Below, piece by piece: positions 21,515-31,163 of a DNA stretch of 64,000 nt (position 1 is its first letter; the number at the start of each line of letters is the position of its first letter). Below the pieces are notes generated by a model. The model saw only the letters and a list, made by a program, of their open reading frames with translations, was not told the origin of the DNA and made no database searches. The DNA is from JALYRV01 sp040902895 (GTDB lineage Bacteria; Acidobacteriota; Vicinamibacteria; Vicinamibacterales; SCN-69-37), in assembly GCA_040902895.1 (NCBI GenBank), contig JBBDWL010000087.1, forward strand, positions 53,249 to 117,248, written 5' to 3'. The position numbers were made by a program, and so were the translations under genes.

Positions 21515-22429
21515 GTGGCGGGCTTCGCGCGCGTGCCGCGCATGGTGCCGCCGCGGTGGCTGTACGACGATCTCGGCTCGGCGCTGTTCGAGGCGATCTG
21601 CCGTCTTCCCTGGTATCGCATTACACGCGCCGAGCGCGCGCTCCTCGAAACGCACGGTCAGGCCGTGTTCGACGCGCTGCACGATCCAATCGAGATCGTA
21701 GAGCTCGGCGGCGGCAACGGCGAGAAGCTGGATCTGCTGCTCGATGCGGCGGCGCGGCGGGGCCGCTCGGTGAGCGTGCGGTTGATCGACATCTCGCAGG
21801 CGGCATTGGAGGCCGCGCGCGCGCGGATTGAGGTGCGTACGGATCCACCGGCGGTACATCTCACGCGCGCGCCGTATGAGACCGCGCTCACGTCGCTCGC
21901 GGAGGCAGGGGGCTCGCGGCTCATGTTGTTTCTTGGCTCGAATATCGGCAACTTCGATCCGTCTGAAGCACGCGAGTTGCTGCGTGCGATGGGACGCGCG
22001 GCCGGTCCGAACGGCGCCGTGCTGCTCGGCGTGGATCTCGTGAAGCCTGAATCCGACCTGCTGCTCGCGTACGACGATCCGCTGCAGGTCACGTCCGCGT
22101 TCAACCTCAATCTGCTCACGCGGATGAACCGCGACCTCGGCGCGGATTTTCCGCTCGAGGCGTTCGCGCATCAGGCCGTGTGGAGCCGCCACGCGTCGCG
22201 CATCGAAATGCGGCTGGTGGCCACTCGCGACGTCGACGTCACCATTCCGATGGCCGGCGTGTCAGCGCATTTCGAGGCGGGCGACTGGATCTGGACAGAG
22301 AGCAGCTACAAGTACACGACAGATCGGATTGAGAAAGTTGCGCGGAAGGCCGGCCTCGAGGTCAGACGGCAGTGGATTGACTCGTCGGCCGGATTTGCGT
22401 TGTCGGTCCTTAAGAACCGCGAATTGTAA
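21515..22429 (+). CDS. egtD: L-histidine N(alpha)-methyltransferase EgtD
   Basis: Makes hercynine from histidine with three SAM. PPRWLYDDLGSALFEAICRL, VELGGGNGEKLDLLL (SAM loop), FLGSNIGNFDP and the C-terminal ESSYKYTTDRIEKVARKAGL match the family. Coordinates use the first GTG, giving 304 aa. Family members have about 20 more residues before this point, and the same frame is open with no ATG/GTG/TTG back to a CTG at 21437 that overlaps the egtB TGA as CTGA, which may be the true start. The stop codon lies inside an AT-rich repeat half-site. Confidence 0.93.
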   Translation: MAGFARVPRMVPPRWLYDDLGSALFEAICRLPWYRITRAERALLETHGQAVFDALHDPIEIVELGGGNGEKLDLLLDAAARRGRSVSVRLIDISQAALEAARARIEVRTDPPAVHLTRAPYETALTSLAEAGGSRLMLFLGSNIGNFDPSEARELLRAMGRAAGPNGAVLLGVDLVKPESDLLLAYDDPLQVTSAFNLNLLTRMNRDLGADFPLEAFAHQAVWSRHASRIEMRLVATRDVDVTIPMAGVSAHFEAGDWIWTESSYKYTTDRIEKVARKAGLEVRRQWIDSSAGFALSVLKNREL

Positions 22430-22446
22430 ATCGTAAATACATTGGG
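22421..22446. repeat. AT-rich GTAAAT repeat, half copy at the egtD stop
   Basis: TTGTAAATCGTAAATACATTG: two GTAAATN units and a TACATTG end, matching one arm of the palindromes at 23183-23303 and 49186-49234. The egtD TAA lies within it. Confidence 0.6.
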
Positions 22447-22453
22447 CTGTCTC

Positions 22454-23122
22454 TTAGCGTATCCGTCGTCGAAGCGCTTCGAGTTGTGCTTCGAGCCGGC
22501 GGATCTCGGCGCGGAGCTGTCCTGATGGTGCCCGAGGCGCTTGACGCTGCAGGATCCGTCCCCGAAGCTGCCGCTCGGTGTCCATGCGCTGCCGCAGGGG
22601 CGCGCGGCCTCGGAGCGTGCCCGCCGGTGGACGCGGCACGCGAGGTTGCGCCATCACGGCGCCTCGGCTCCCGCCCAATCCGCTGGCGCCGAACACCCGG
22701 CCGAGCCCGCGCCCGCGCAGGGATTCACGCTGTTCGGCTGTGAGCATGGACGACACTTTCGTGAGACGGTCGACCCGATGCTGCGCGAGCGCCGTCTCCT
22801 TCTGCACGATTGACGCGCGCAGTTGATTGACCTTCGAGCTGTCGACCTGGGCCGCTGTCAACGCCTCGTCGAGCTGCCCATGTAATTCGCCGAGCTCGCG
22901 TCGAGTTGTCTCGGTGGCCGTTCGATGCTGCTCATCGAACGTGCGCAGCTGCTCGCGCTGCTCCGCGCTGAGCTGCGGCCGCTGGCTGACAGCCTGACGC
23001 GCCATCGGCGCGCCGCGCATCGCGCCGCGTCCGCCCGGGGGCGCCGGCTGCTGCGCCGCGCCAATAACTGGAAACAGCACGGCTGCCACGACGGCCACCG
23101 CCATTCTGGGGAGAAGTGTCAT
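22454..23122 (-). CDS. Periplasmic Spy/CpxP-like protein
   Basis: 222 aa. Signal peptide MTLLPRMAVAVVAAVLFPV...GAAQ. The central ~100 residues are a long charged helix pair (LSAEQREQLRTFDEQHRTAT, then KVSSMLTAEQRESLRGRG), the LTxxQ-type pattern of Spy/CpxP and zinc-resistance-associated proteins. The Arg-rich C-terminal part ends in a coiled coil (LRAEIRRLEAQLEALRRRIR). A periplasmic chaperone or stress role is inferred from fold only. It is convergent with egtD. Confidence 0.65.
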   Translation of the reverse strand: MTLLPRMAVAVVAAVLFPVIGAAQQPAPPGGRGAMRGAPMARQAVSQRPQLSAEQREQLRTFDEQHRTATETTRRELGELHGQLDEALTAAQVDSSKVNQLRASIVQKETALAQHRVDRLTKVSSMLTAEQRESLRGRGLGRVFGASGLGGSRGAVMAQPRVPRPPAGTLRGRAPLRQRMDTERQLRGRILQRQAPRAPSGQLRAEIRRLEAQLEALRRRIR

Positions 23123-23182
23123 GTCTGAGCTCCTTCAGGAAGTCAGACCGGCGGCGGGCGAGGAAAGTTAAAACCCGCGAAC

Positions 23183-23303
23183 TGTAAATTGTAAATGGTA
23201 GATAGCATTGGTGCGCACCTTGTCGATCGTCTATTGCTCTGGCGTGGTGAGCAGCCTCTGGCAATGGCCCAGTAGACAATGCTATTTACAATTTACAATT
23301 TAC
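23183..23303. repeat. AT-rich inverted repeat pair (GTAAAT family)
   Basis: The left arm 23183-23210 (TGTAAATTGTAAATGG then TAGATAGCATTG) is the reverse complement of the right arm 23277-23303 with about two mismatches, separated by 66 nt of normal-GC DNA containing its own short inverted repeat (GTCTA...TAGAC). It fills the spacer between the ADOP permease and the Spy-like gene. Confidence 0.8.
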
Positions 23304-23313
23304 CTTTCTGAGG

Positions 23314-25716
23314 TCATCCGTCCGCGCGAAGCGCAATGATCGGGTCCACCTTCGTCGCACGCCGCGCGGGGACGAGGCTCGCGGCGAGGGCGACGAGCAT
23401 GAGAAACGCCGACACGCCCACGAAGCTGACCGGATCGAACGGACTCACTTTGAAGAGCAGCGTCTGCGCCATCTTGCCGGCGGCCGCCGCGCCCGCAAGA
23501 CCGATGAGGACGCCGGCTGCCGCGAGCCGAAGTCCCTGGCCGACGACGAGCCGCATGACGTCGCGGCGGTTCGCGCCGAGCGCCATCCTGATCCCGATTT
23601 CCTGACGCCGTTGCGTCACGCTGTACGAAAGCACCCCATAGACGCCCACCGCGGCGAGCAGCAGTCCAAGCGCGCCAATCGACGAGAACACCGATCCGAA
23701 CAAGCGAAATTCCCAGAACGTCCGCTGCCGCAGCTCTTCCATCGTCCGCGCCTGTGAGATGGGGATGTTCATGTCTGACGCGCGCACGGCTTCGCGCGTG
23801 CGTTGGGTGATGCCCGCCGGATCACCCGCGACGCGGATCACGATGCCGGTGTTGATCGCCTCCTGAAAGCCATACGGCACGTACACAGCAGGCTGGCCCG
23901 TATCCTCGTCATCAGGACTCCAGTGCAGAACGTCGCTGACGACGCCGACGATGGCGAACCATTCGCTGGTGCCCGCATCGACCTGGATGCGGCGTCCAAT
24001 AGCGTTTTCGTTCGCGAAGATCTCTCGCGCCATCGCCTGGTTGACGATGGCCAGTGGTGTGCGGCTCCAGGTTTCCGAACCGGTCAGGACGCGCCCCTCG
24101 ATGACACGGACGCCCAGCGTCCTCACGAAGTGCGGCGTCACGCCCGCAAACGAGACGTAGGGACGTGCGTCTGACTCGACGGCGCGGCCTTCGACGTTGA
24201 TTCTGCCGCCGCCAATGCCCGTCATCGGGACGAAACCCGACGCGTACGCGCTCTCAACGCCCGGCACCTGTTCGATCCGCTCGATGATGTCGCGCACGCG
24301 CGCGGTCTTCGCGCGCGGGAGCTCGTACAGCTTCCCAGGCATGTGGATGCGCAGCGTCATGAGCGGCTTTGTGTCGAAGCCGATGTCGGCCTGATGCATG
24401 TTGATGAAGGTCCGGACGAAAAGCATGGCGCCAACGAGCGCGACAACCGCCATCGCCACTTCAGCGGCGACGAGGGCGTTGCGCAGCCAGCTGCGCCGTC
24501 CGCTGCCGCCTCGACCGCCTTCCTTGAGGCTCGCATGCAGGGTGCCTGCGGATGCGTGCAGCGCCGGCATCAGGCCAAAGACGACGGCTGTCAATACGGC
24601 AGTGCCGATCGTATAGAGCGTCGTCCGCATGTCGACGCTCCACTGGACGTAATACGGAATGTCGTCGGCCTGAAGGCCCGCGCGAAAGAGCGCCGTGCCA
24701 ATCTGCGCCATGACAAGACCGAACGGCGCCGCCAACGCGCCGAGCAAGGCGCTTTCGACGAGCAGCTGACGAACGATGCGCCATTTACCGGCGCCGAGCG
24801 AGGCGCGAATGGCGATCTCGCGCCGGCGGACCGTCGCCCGCGCGAGCAGAAGATTCGCGATGTTCGAGCAGGCGATCACCAGCACGAGCAGCGTGCCGCC
24901 CATCATCAGCCAGAGCACGAGCCTCACGTCTTGTGGAATGAAATCCTCGCGCAGCGTGACCGCACGCGCGCCCCACTCAAGGTTCGTCTTCGGATAGATC
25001 GTCGCAAGCTGTGCGGCATTCGTCGCCAGGTCGCTGTTGGCCTGCTGAAGCGTGACACTCGAACGAAGACGCGCAAACACGTTCAGCGAGCGGGCGTCAC
25101 GTGCCGCGGACGCGGTTGGCCCTATCGGCACCCACACCTTCTGAAGTTCGGGAAATTCGAAGCGCGGCGGCATCACGCCGATCACGGTATGAGGCAACGC
25201 GTTGATCAGGACGCTGCGCCCGACGATCGACGGATCGTTCCGGTAGCGAAGCGTCCAAAGCGTATGGCTCAGTATCACGACAGGCTCGGCGCCAGGAATG
25301 TCGTCACCGGGGGCAAATGCGCGTCCGGCAACGGGATGCACGCCGAGCATCGGAAACAGTTGCCATGAAACGGCGGCGGCCGGATGCCGCTCTGGCTCGT
25401 GACCACTGTCGGCAATCGTCATGGGGCGGAACTGCAGCGCGCCGAGGGCTTCGAAGCTCCGCGAGCGTTCGCGGAGGTCTTTGAAATCTTCGTACGAGAT
25501 GCCGCCGCGGTCCTCTCCGATCTTCAGATTCGTGGAATAGATCGCGGTCAGGCGGTCAGGCTCGTGATACGGCAGGCCTTGAATGAGCAGGCCATCGATG
25601 ATGCTGAACATCGTCGCATTGAGGCCGACGCCGATGCCGAGACAGACGACCGCGAGAGCGGTGACGCCTCGAGCGTGCCATAGCGCGCGCAGGCCAAATC
25701 GGAAGTCGGATATCAC
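23314..25716 (-). CDS. ADOP-type ABC transporter permease (FtsX/MacB-like)
   Basis: 800 aa from GTG 25716 (VISDFRFGLRALWHARGVTA); the frame is open further upstream but runs antisense through the next gene. It has two MacB_PCD + FtsX modules. TM helices lie near 20, then around 280-420 and at the C-terminus. Conserved text includes LVLVIACSNIANLLLARATV, RRREIAIRASLGAGKWRIVRQ and RRQEIGIRMALGANRRDVMR. The duplicated permease without its own ATPase is the acidobacterial ADOP architecture. Substrate unknown. Unlike the copy at 40101 it has no PadR gene beside it. Confidence 0.9.
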   Translation of the reverse strand: MISDFRFGLRALWHARGVTALAVVCLGIGVGLNATMFSIIDGLLIQGLPYHEPDRLTAIYSTNLKIGEDRGGISYEDFKDLRERSRSFEALGALQFRPMTIADSGHEPERHPAAAVSWQLFPMLGVHPVAGRAFAPGDDIPGAEPVVILSHTLWTLRYRNDPSIVGRSVLINALPHTVIGVMPPRFEFPELQKVWVPIGPTASAARDARSLNVFARLRSSVTLQQANSDLATNAAQLATIYPKTNLEWGARAVTLREDFIPQDVRLVLWLMMGGTLLVLVIACSNIANLLLARATVRRREIAIRASLGAGKWRIVRQLLVESALLGALAAPFGLVMAQIGTALFRAGLQADDIPYYVQWSVDMRTTLYTIGTAVLTAVVFGLMPALHASAGTLHASLKEGGRGGSGRRSWLRNALVAAEVAMAVVALVGAMLFVRTFINMHQADIGFDTKPLMTLRIHMPGKLYELPRAKTARVRDIIERIEQVPGVESAYASGFVPMTGIGGGRINVEGRAVESDARPYVSFAGVTPHFVRTLGVRVIEGRVLTGSETWSRTPLAIVNQAMAREIFANENAIGRRIQVDAGTSEWFAIVGVVSDVLHWSPDDEDTGQPAVYVPYGFQEAINTGIVIRVAGDPAGITQRTREAVRASDMNIPISQARTMEELRQRTFWEFRLFGSVFSSIGALGLLLAAVGVYGVLSYSVTQRRQEIGIRMALGANRRDVMRLVVGQGLRLAAAGVLIGLAGAAAAGKMAQTLLFKVSPFDPVSFVGVSAFLMLVALAASLVPARRATKVDPIIALRADG

Positions 25717-25762
25717 GGCGTTTGGAGCGGTTAGACGCTGGAGCGATGATACAGTTCCGGCG

Positions 25763-28700
25763 ATGAAAATGGGCCGACTCGACTTCGTGATTGTTCTTTC
25801 GGCTGTCGTGGCAGGAGGCTCGCTTTCGGCGCGACAGTCACAACCCTCTGCCGAGCCGTCTTTTGCGGAGCCCGGCCTGTCGCCTGATGGCCGCGAGATC
25901 GCGTTCGTGTCGGCCGGCGACATCTGGACCGTGCCGGCCGATGGCGGCGAGGCGCGTCTGCTGGTGGCACATCGCGCGGCTGAAAGCCGTCCGTTGTATG
26001 CGCCCGATGGCCGCCGGCTCGCATTCGTGTCGCAGCGCACGGGCGGCGGCGACATCTACGTCCTCGATTTCGCGTCGGGTGCGATGCGCCGTCTGACGTT
26101 CGATGACGGGCTCGAGCAGCTCGATGGCTGGTCGCCCGACGGACAGTGGATCTATTTCTCGTCGACCTCGCGCGACATCGCCGGCATGAACGACATCTTT
26201 CGCGTGCGCGCAACCGGCGGCACACCCATGGCGGTCACTGACGATCGTTACGTGAACGAGTTCGCGGGCGCGGTCTCGCCCGATGGCCGCACGCTCGCCT
26301 TCAGCGCGCGCGGCAACTCGTCGAACCAATGGTGGCGCCGCGGCCACAGCCATCTCGACATGTCCGAGCTGTGGACGATGGCGCTCGAGGGCGATGGGGC
26401 GGCGACACGTTATACGCAGCTCACCGAGCGAAACGGCAAGTCGTCGTGGCCGATGTGGAGCGCCGACGGCCGCACGATCTTCTTCATGTCGGATCGCGAC
26501 GGCGCCGAGAACCTGTGGGCCCTTTCGACTCGCGCCGATGGCGCTCGCTCAGGGCAAGCCCCTGCCCGCAAGCTCACGAACTTCAAGGGCGGGCGCCTGT
26601 TGTGGCCGTCGATCAGCCGCGATGGCCGGCGCATCGCGTTCGAGCGCGAGTTCGGCATCTGGATGTTCGACACCGCGACCGGCGACGCGAAGCCGGTGAG
26701 TATCGCCCGGCGCGGCGCCGTCACAGCGCCCGATGTCGAGCGCCTGCGATCGACCAGCCAGTTCGGCGATCTGGCGCTCTCGCCCGACGGCAGGAAGATC
26801 GCCTTCGTGTCGCGCGGCGGGATTTTCGCCGCCGACGCGCGCGAAGGCGGCGACGCCGTGCGCGTAACGTCGACGCCGGCGCTCGAGTCGTCGCCGGTGT
26901 GGGCGCCCGACAGCCGCCGGCTGGCATATGTGTCGACACGCGAAGGCGAGCCCCGCATCTATCTGTACGATTTCGCGACCAGCGCGGAGCGGCCGCTCAC
27001 GGCAGGCGGCGGCGATCGCGCGCCGGCGTTTTCGCCCGACGGCACAAAGCTGGCCTTCGTGCACAACGGGCGCGAGCTGCGGATCATCGATCTCGATGCG
27101 AAGGCGCAGGGGCAGGCGCACACGATCGCGAAAGGCCTGTTCGGCGACGATCGCGACGTGCGGGCCGCGGTGTGGTCGCCCGACGGACGCTGGCTCGCGA
27201 TCCTGGCGACCGGCACGAAAGGGTTCACCAACGTGCATCTCGTGCCGGCCTCGGGCGGCGTGCCGCGTCCGGTGAGCTTCGTCTCGAACGTCTTCGCGAA
27301 TGCGGTGAGCTGGGGGCGGGATGGAACATACCTGCTGTTCGATACGCGGCAGCGTACCGAGAGCGGCCAGCTGGCGCGCGTCGATCTGGTGCTGCGCACG
27401 CCGCGCTTCCGCGAGGATCAGTTCCGCGATCTCTTCACGCCGCCGGCGCGTCCCGCGCCCACCGCACCAAAACCGGCAGCAACGCCTCCCGACGCCCCGG
27501 CCGATCCAAAGCCGGCGCCGGCCAAGCCAGTGGCGCCGGTGTTCGACGACATCCGGCGCCGTATCTCGCTGCTGCCGGTCGGCGTTGACGTGCTCACGCA
27601 TGCCGTGAGTCCTGACGGCAAGTCGGTGGTCATGATCGCGGGCGCCGAAGGACAGCAGAACCTGTATCTGTATCCGCTCGACGAGCTCGAGACCAGCCGC
27701 GTCGCGCGGCAGCTCACGACCACAGCGACGGGGAAGTCGGATCTGCAGTTTTCTCCCGACGGCCGCGACATCTTTTATCTGGATGGCGGGCGCGTGCATA
27801 TCGTCAACGTCGAGCGCCGGGAGGCGCGGCCCGTCGGCGTCACGGCCGAGATGACGGTGGATTTCGAGCAGGAAAAGCACGAGGTGTTTCGCCAGGCGTG
27901 GACCCTCATTCGTGACAACTTCTACGACGCGGGCTTTCATGGCATCGACTGGAACGAGTCGCGGAAGATCTACGAGCCGCGCGTGGCAGGCGCCGGCAGT
28001 CCCGATGAGATGCGCCGCCTGATCAACCTGATGATTGGCGATCTCAACGCATCGCATCTCGGCACGTCGTCGCCAGGCGGCGGCGGCCCGCTGGCGGGGA
28101 AACTGGGGCTGCGCTTCGATCGCGCCGAGTATGAGCGCCGTGGCCACCTGCGGGTCACGGAAATCATTCCCCTGGGGCCGGCGGCGGTCGCGGGCGATGT
28201 GCGCCCAGGCGATTATCTCGTCGCCATCGACGGCGTCGCGCTCGGCAGCGGTGTGAATCTCGACGAGCGATTGCAGCATACGATCGGCCGGCGCGTGGCG
28301 CTGCGCGTGTCGTCGTCGCCTGACGGCGCGAACCCGCGCGACATTGCGATGCGGCCGATCAACCAGGCGGGCGAAAAGAATCTGCTCTATCGACATCCGC
28401 AACAACAACGGCGGCTTCGTGAACGTGTATGCGATCGACGTGCTTGCGCGACAACCGTACCTGCGCATGACGGTGCGCGGCATGCCGGAAGCGCCGGCAC
28501 GCACGGTGCTCGGTCAGCGAGCGCTCGAGGCGCCCACGGTGCTGGTGACCAACCAGCACTCCCTGTCGGATGCCGAGGATTTCACGGAGGGCTATCGCAC
28601 GCTCAAACTCGGTCCGGTCATCGGCGAGCCGACCTCGGGCTGGATCATCTACACGTGGAACACGCAGCTGGTCGACGGCTCCGGCTTCAGGCTGCCGCGC

Positions 28701-28850
28701 ATGAAAGTGGTGGGCGCCGACGGAACGAACATGGAGCTCAATCCGCGGGCCGTCGACATCCCGGTTACACGGCCGATCGGGGAGACGAAGATGGGGACAG
28801 ACTCGCAGCTCGATCGGGCGGTCGCGGAGCTGCTGAAAAGGCTGCGGTAG
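25763..28850 (+). pseudogene. Tricorn-like S41 peptidase, broken by internal deletion and frameshift
   Basis: From ATG 25763 the frame encodes a signal peptide, a long TolB/PD40 beta-propeller (repeated SPDGRxIAFVS blades to about residue 610), a proline-rich linker, the tricorn core segment and a PDZ domain (RVTEIIPLGPAAVAGDVRPG). At 28388-28392 the text jumps from EKNLLYR straight to DIRNNNGGF in the +1 frame. The second frame then gives the rest of the S41 domain (VTNQHSLSDAEDFTEGYRTL, GEPTSGW) to TAG 28850. Roughly 50-60 family residues are missing at the junction. Each half is otherwise clean, so the break is recent or an assembly artefact. Confidence 0.85.
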
Positions 28851-28853
28851 CGC

Positions 28854-28921
28854 AGGGCCTTCCGCCTTCGCGCGGAGCGCTTCGGCGGACCGCCGTAGCC
28901 TTGGCGAAGGCGGTTAGGCCT
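28854..28921. repeat. CCGCCTTCGC...GCGAAGGCGG palindromic repeat
   Basis: Perfect 10-bp arms at 28862-28871 and 28904-28913 with a second inner palindrome (CGGCGGACCGCCG) in the loop. Translated it gives RLRQGYGGPPKR, a signature of a widespread acidobacterial repeat. It fills the gap between the broken peptidase and the convergent WYL gene. Confidence 0.75.
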
Positions 28922-29900
28922 GCGTATACCGCGCCGCCGCCCGGGCGAAGTCGTCGCGCACTGCTGTCGCAAGAGTGGCCGGGGCCGTCACGCGGGCGAG
29001 CGGGCCGAAGCTCAGAATCCATCCCTTGAGCGCCCAGTCGATCGAAACTTGAAGCGTGAGCCGGATGCGGCCGTCCGGCAGGCGCTCAGTCGCCTGTGAC
29101 GGATGCCATTTCCGTCCTTCCACGAACGCCGCGACGTGTGCCTCGAATTCGACGGTCACCGTTTCCGGCGTGCCGTGATGCACGCCAAGCGAATGCGAGA
29201 ACGGCTCCTCGGGCAGCGAGGCTTCGCGCTGAAAGTTCGTCTCGAGCAGCGAGAGCTGTTCGATGCGGTTGATCGCGAACGTTCGCAGCTCGTCGTACTC
29301 CGGCACGAACGCCAGCAGATACATTCCGCCCTGCGCATACACGACGCGATAGGGATGCAGGACGTACTCCTTCGCGCGCCCGCTCGAGAGCGAGAAATAG
29401 CGCATGCGCGCCTGCCGGTTGTGCAGGCTCGCCTCGACCAGCTTGCCCACCACCTGCCGCTGTTTGTCATCATCGGCCGGCGCCGGACCTGGGCCCGCGC
29501 CGAGGACATCGGGAAGGTGATCGAGAAATCCTCTGACGGCAGGACTCAGCGCCGATTCGATTTTCTCGAACGCGCGCGCCAGATCGTCGTCGAACGGCAT
29601 GCCGGCCTGACGCTGTACGAGCGTGCGGCTGAAGTAGAGCGCCGAGAGCTCGGAGAGCGTGAAGCCGTTGTCGGCCAGCGCACGGAAAGGCCTGGCGTCG
29701 AGACGCCAGTGTTTGCGCCCCTCGTCGGTGGTGTCGTCGTAAATAGGGAAGCCGGCTTCCTGCAGGGCGATCAAGTCGCGGCGGATTGTGCGGGTCGAGA
29801 CGCCGGTACGTTCGGCGAGCCCGTCGATGGTGGACGTGCGTGACCCTTCCAGCTCCTTGAGCAGGGTCCACTGCCGGATGACTTCGGCGTTACGACCCAT
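28914..29900 (-). CDS. WYL-domain transcriptional regulator
   Basis: 328 aa. N-terminal HTH_11 (STIDGLAERTGVSTRTIRRD, then LIALQEAGFPIYDD), a central WYL domain (ARMRYFSLSSGRAKEYVLHP, GGMYLLAFVPEYDELRTFAINRIEQ) and a C-terminal WCX domain (WALKGWILSFGPLARV). WYL domains bind nucleic acid or nucleotide-like ligands and often sit in DNA-damage or defence regulators. Here no defence genes are adjacent, so the target is unknown. Convergent with the broken S41 gene. Confidence 0.92.
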   Translation of the reverse strand: MGRNAEVIRQWTLLKELEGSRTSTIDGLAERTGVSTRTIRRDLIALQEAGFPIYDDTTDEGRKHWRLDARPFRALADNGFTLSELSALYFSRTLVQRQAGMPFDDDLARAFEKIESALSPAVRGFLDHLPDVLGAGPGPAPADDDKQRQVVGKLVEASLHNRQARMRYFSLSSGRAKEYVLHPYRVVYAQGGMYLLAFVPEYDELRTFAINRIEQLSLLETNFQREASLPEEPFSHSLGVHHGTPETVTVEFEAHVAAFVEGRKWHPSQATERLPDGRIRLTLQVSIDWALKGWILSFGPLARVTAPATLATAVRDDFARAAARYTQA

Positions 29901-29995
29901 TTATCGCCGGGCCGGCTGTGGGCGTGCGGGTGGCCATGTGGAGGAGAGCTTAACCTACCGCGGCGCGGGCACGTACGTTGCTGGCGCTTTGCCTC

Positions 29996-30490
29996 ATGGG
30001 CATGCTCCGTCTGGTCGCGCTCATCGCATCGGTCATCACCAGCGCCTGCACCATGCCGGCCGGCACCGCCACGCCGGATCCCGCGGCCGGGCCGGGCGAG
30101 ATTGCGTTCCGGCTCGGCGGTGCCGGCGGCGCGGCCATCGTCGTACCGGTGAGCCTGAATGGCAAGGGACCATATGACTTCGTGCTCGACACCGGCGCCA
30201 CACTGACGTGTCTTGACGAGTCGCTCGCCGAGGAGCTGTCGCTCGCGCGGGTGCCGGGCGTGATTGGCCGCGGGGCGACGCTTGGCAGCAGCGGTCCGGT
30301 CGGACTGCGCAGGCTCGACTCGATCAGCATCGGCGAGGCGAGATCGACCGATGTCACGGTGTGCACGCTCGATCTCGCCAACATCCGGGCCATGGGACTC
30401 GAGGTGCGCGGTCTGCTCGGCCTGAACGTGCTGAAGGCCTATACGGTCACGCTCGATTTCAAGCGGAACGTCTTGTCACTTCAACCCTGA
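29996..30490 (+). CDS. Retropepsin-like aspartyl protease, secreted
   Basis: 164 aa from ATG 29996 (ATG 30002 and TTG 29978 are alternatives). The N-terminal hydrophobic stretch ends in TSACTMPAG, a weak lipobox. The core has FVLDTGATLTCLDESLAEEL with the D-T-G active site and a later GLLGLNVLKAYTVTLDF, typical of single-domain bacterial aspartyl proteases that work as dimers. Substrate unknown. The last bases overlap the convergent ankyrin gene by about 10 nt. Confidence 0.8.
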   Translation: MGMLRLVALIASVITSACTMPAGTATPDPAAGPGEIAFRLGGAGGAAIVVPVSLNGKGPYDFVLDTGATLTCLDESLAEELSLARVPGVIGRGATLGSSGPVGLRRLDSISIGEARSTDVTVCTLDLANIRAMGLEVRGLLGLNVLKAYTVTLDFKRNVLSLQP

Positions 30491-31149
30491 CCTTCGGCCG
30501 CGGGTTGTTCGAGATCGCGGGCGATTTCTTCGTGCCCGTGCTCGCGCGCGAGATCCGCGGCGGTTTTGCCGTCGGTAGTCTTCAGTGTGGGATCCGCGCC
30601 GCGCGAGAGCAGCATCGCCATGATGTCGAGGCGCGCATTGGCCGCGGCGCCCATCAGGGGCGTGTAATCCATCTGCTGCCGGGCATTGACGTCGGCGCCG
30701 GCCTCGAGCAGCCATTCCACAATCCGCGGCTGGTTGGATGAGACGGCGGCATGCAGCGCCGTGACTTTCGCGGCGTTGGCGGCCGCCTGGTTCGGATCCG
30801 CCCCTCGATCGAGAAGCAGGCGTACGGCGGACGGATGTTTGAAGTAGGCGGCAAGGCCGAGGGCCGGGAAGCCGTCGCGGGCGAGGGCGTTCGCCTGGCC
30901 GGGATCGGCATCGAGCAGCGCCGCGATCCGATCGACGCGCCCGAGCACTGCCGCCTCGAAGGTGTCGAGGTCGCCTTTCGCGGCCGCGATGGCCTCGGCG
31001 ATCTCCGGCTGCCCGTAATACACGGCAAGGCAGACGGGCGAGGTGCCGTCGGGCGTCGCCACGCCGGCGGAGGCCGGATCGGCCGCGCGTGCGGCGCGTG
31101 CGGCATCGACGTCTTTCGCTTTGATCGCGTCAATCAGCGCTGTAGCCAT
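30481..31149 (-). CDS. Ankyrin-repeat protein
   Basis: 222 aa, no signal peptide. About six ankyrin repeats: MATALIDAIKAKDVDAARAA, DGTSPVCLAVYYGQPEIAEA, DGFPALGLAAYFKHPSAVRL, KVTALHAAVSSNQPRIVEWL, DYTPLMGAAANARLDIMAML and DGKTAADLAREHGHEEIARD. Binding-only scaffold; partner unknown. Divergent from the MarR gene across a 49-nt spacer with a palindrome, so it is a likely MarR target. Confidence 0.88.
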   Translation of the reverse strand: MATALIDAIKAKDVDAARAARAADPASAGVATPDGTSPVCLAVYYGQPEIAEAIAAAKGDLDTFEAAVLGRVDRIAALLDADPGQANALARDGFPALGLAAYFKHPSAVRLLLDRGADPNQAAANAAKVTALHAAVSSNQPRIVEWLLEAGADVNARQQMDYTPLMGAAANARLDIMAMLLSRGADPTLKTTDGKTAADLAREHGHEEIARDLEQPAAEGQG

Positions 31150-31163
31150 GGCAGCCGCTCTAT

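Noticed and set aside
28388..28392. Programmed frameshift in the S41 gene
   Set aside because: There is no slippery sequence, and about 50-60 conserved residues are missing at the join, so a deletion explains it better.
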